Notes under the pieces: generated by a model | Databases searched by the model: none | Told to the model about the DNA's origin: nothing | The model's input: the letters and a program-made list of their open reading frames with translations, nothing else | Made by a program: the position numbers and the translations under genes | Source of the DNA: JABIRQ01 sp963583595 | GTDB taxonomy: Bacteria > Pseudomonadota > Alphaproteobacteria > CADEGL01 | Assembly (NCBI GenBank): GCA_963583595.1 | Contig: CAUZWC010000198.1 | Span: 1 to 6,220, forward strand | Reading direction: 5' to 3' | DNA length: 6,220 nucleotides | In this document: one piece after another, positions 5,850 to 6,220 of the stretch | Layout: every line of letters starts with the position of its first letter | Position numbering within the stretch: position 1 is the stretch's first letter

Positions 5850-6220
5850 GGAATCGCTCCGGCCCCAGCTTGGCGATCGCCTCGGGCCTGTCGGCGCCCA
5901 TCAGCCAGCCGCCCAGCTCGTTGGCATGGGCCGCCGCCAGGGTCACGCCGCTATGGCAGATCGTGGCGAAGGCGCCGGGACATTCCTCGGAGGTGGCATA
6001 GATCGGCAGGCCGTCCGGCGACAGCACCCGCAGGGCGGCCCAGGCGCGCACCACCGGCACGTCGCGCAGGATCGGAAAGGCCGTGACGGCGCGAGCCGCG
6101 ATGTCGGAGATCACGCTGGTATCCGTGGAAGTGTCGAACCCGACATCTTCCTTGGAATCGCCCATGATGATCGATCCTTCGACGGTCTGACGCATGTTCT
6201 GGGTCGGCAGGCGCATGAAG
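5839..6220 (-). CDS. DAO-type FAD-dependent oxidoreductase, catalytic beta subunit (HcnC/OoxB-like), C-terminal part
   Basis: Only the last ~126 residues are in the window; the gene runs off the right edge, so about two thirds of a typical 370-420-residue protein is missing. The Met at 6216 is internal, since the frame is open to the edge. The visible part has the C-terminal DAO-fold landmarks: MRQTVEGSIIMGDSKEDVGFD, then AWAALRVLSPDGLPIY (about 59-73 from that Met), and CHSGVTLAAAHANELGGWL (87-104), the C-terminal FAD-contacting strand and helix of glycine oxidase, sarcosine oxidase and D-amino-acid dehydrogenase relatives. This subunit should carry the substrate site and oxidise a secondary amine or amino acid. 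The stop TAG at 5839 lies inside the next gene's first codons (11-base overlap). Identity as partner of the two downstream subunits is strong; the specific amine is unknown and the residues that would show it lie outside the window. Confidence 0.88.
   Translation of the reverse strand, partial: FMRLPTQNMRQTVEGSIIMGDSKEDVGFDTSTDTSVISDIAARAVTAFPILRDVPVVRAWAALRVLSPDGLPIYATSEECPGAFATICHSGVTLAAAHANELGGWLMGADRPEAIAKLGPERFHVS

Overview
This 6.2 kb window is GC-rich, densely packed bacterial DNA. The protein families and the style of the intergenic palindrome suggest an alphaproteobacterium (a Rhodospirillales- or Hyphomicrobiales-like genome). That placement is an inference from content; no marker gene is present.

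Left part (1-2191, + strand): the 3' part of an acyl-CoA synthetase gene of the oxalate-CoA ligase (AAE3/Pcs60) type overlaps by 4 bases (GTGA) with a ketopantoate-reductase-family (PanE/ApbA) gene. Pure ketopantoate biosynthesis would not need this partner. A PanE homologue (PanE2) of Methylobacterium extorquens is known as an oxalyl-CoA reductase, so the pair could convert oxalate to oxalyl-CoA and then to glyoxylate. This is the most interesting functional hypothesis in the window.

Middle (2192-3271): a decayed cytochrome bd oxidase locus. The first ~45 codons of cydA are joined to the last ~160 codons of cydB. The start codon reads ACG, there are three internal stop codons, and there is one frameshift. 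A small DUF1289 cysteine-motif protein gene follows, then a 110-base leader.

Centre-right (3272-4150): a short-chain dehydrogenase/reductase (SDR) gene keeps its nucleotide-binding fold but lacks the catalytic Tyr and Lys (Met and Arg instead). It is followed by a large palindromic element between convergent genes, which probably acts as a bidirectional terminator.

Right part (4162-6220, - strand): a tightly overlapping three-gene operon for a heterotrimeric flavin/iron-sulfur amine dehydrogenase of the HcnABC / opine oxidase / D-hydroxyproline dehydrogenase family. The order is DAO-type catalytic subunit (partial, running off the window), small [2Fe-2S] subunit, then FAD subunit with a C-terminal BFD-like [2Fe-2S] domain. 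The substrate cannot be read from the sequence. The two catabolic-looking gene sets converge on the centre and nothing shows that they are co-regulated.
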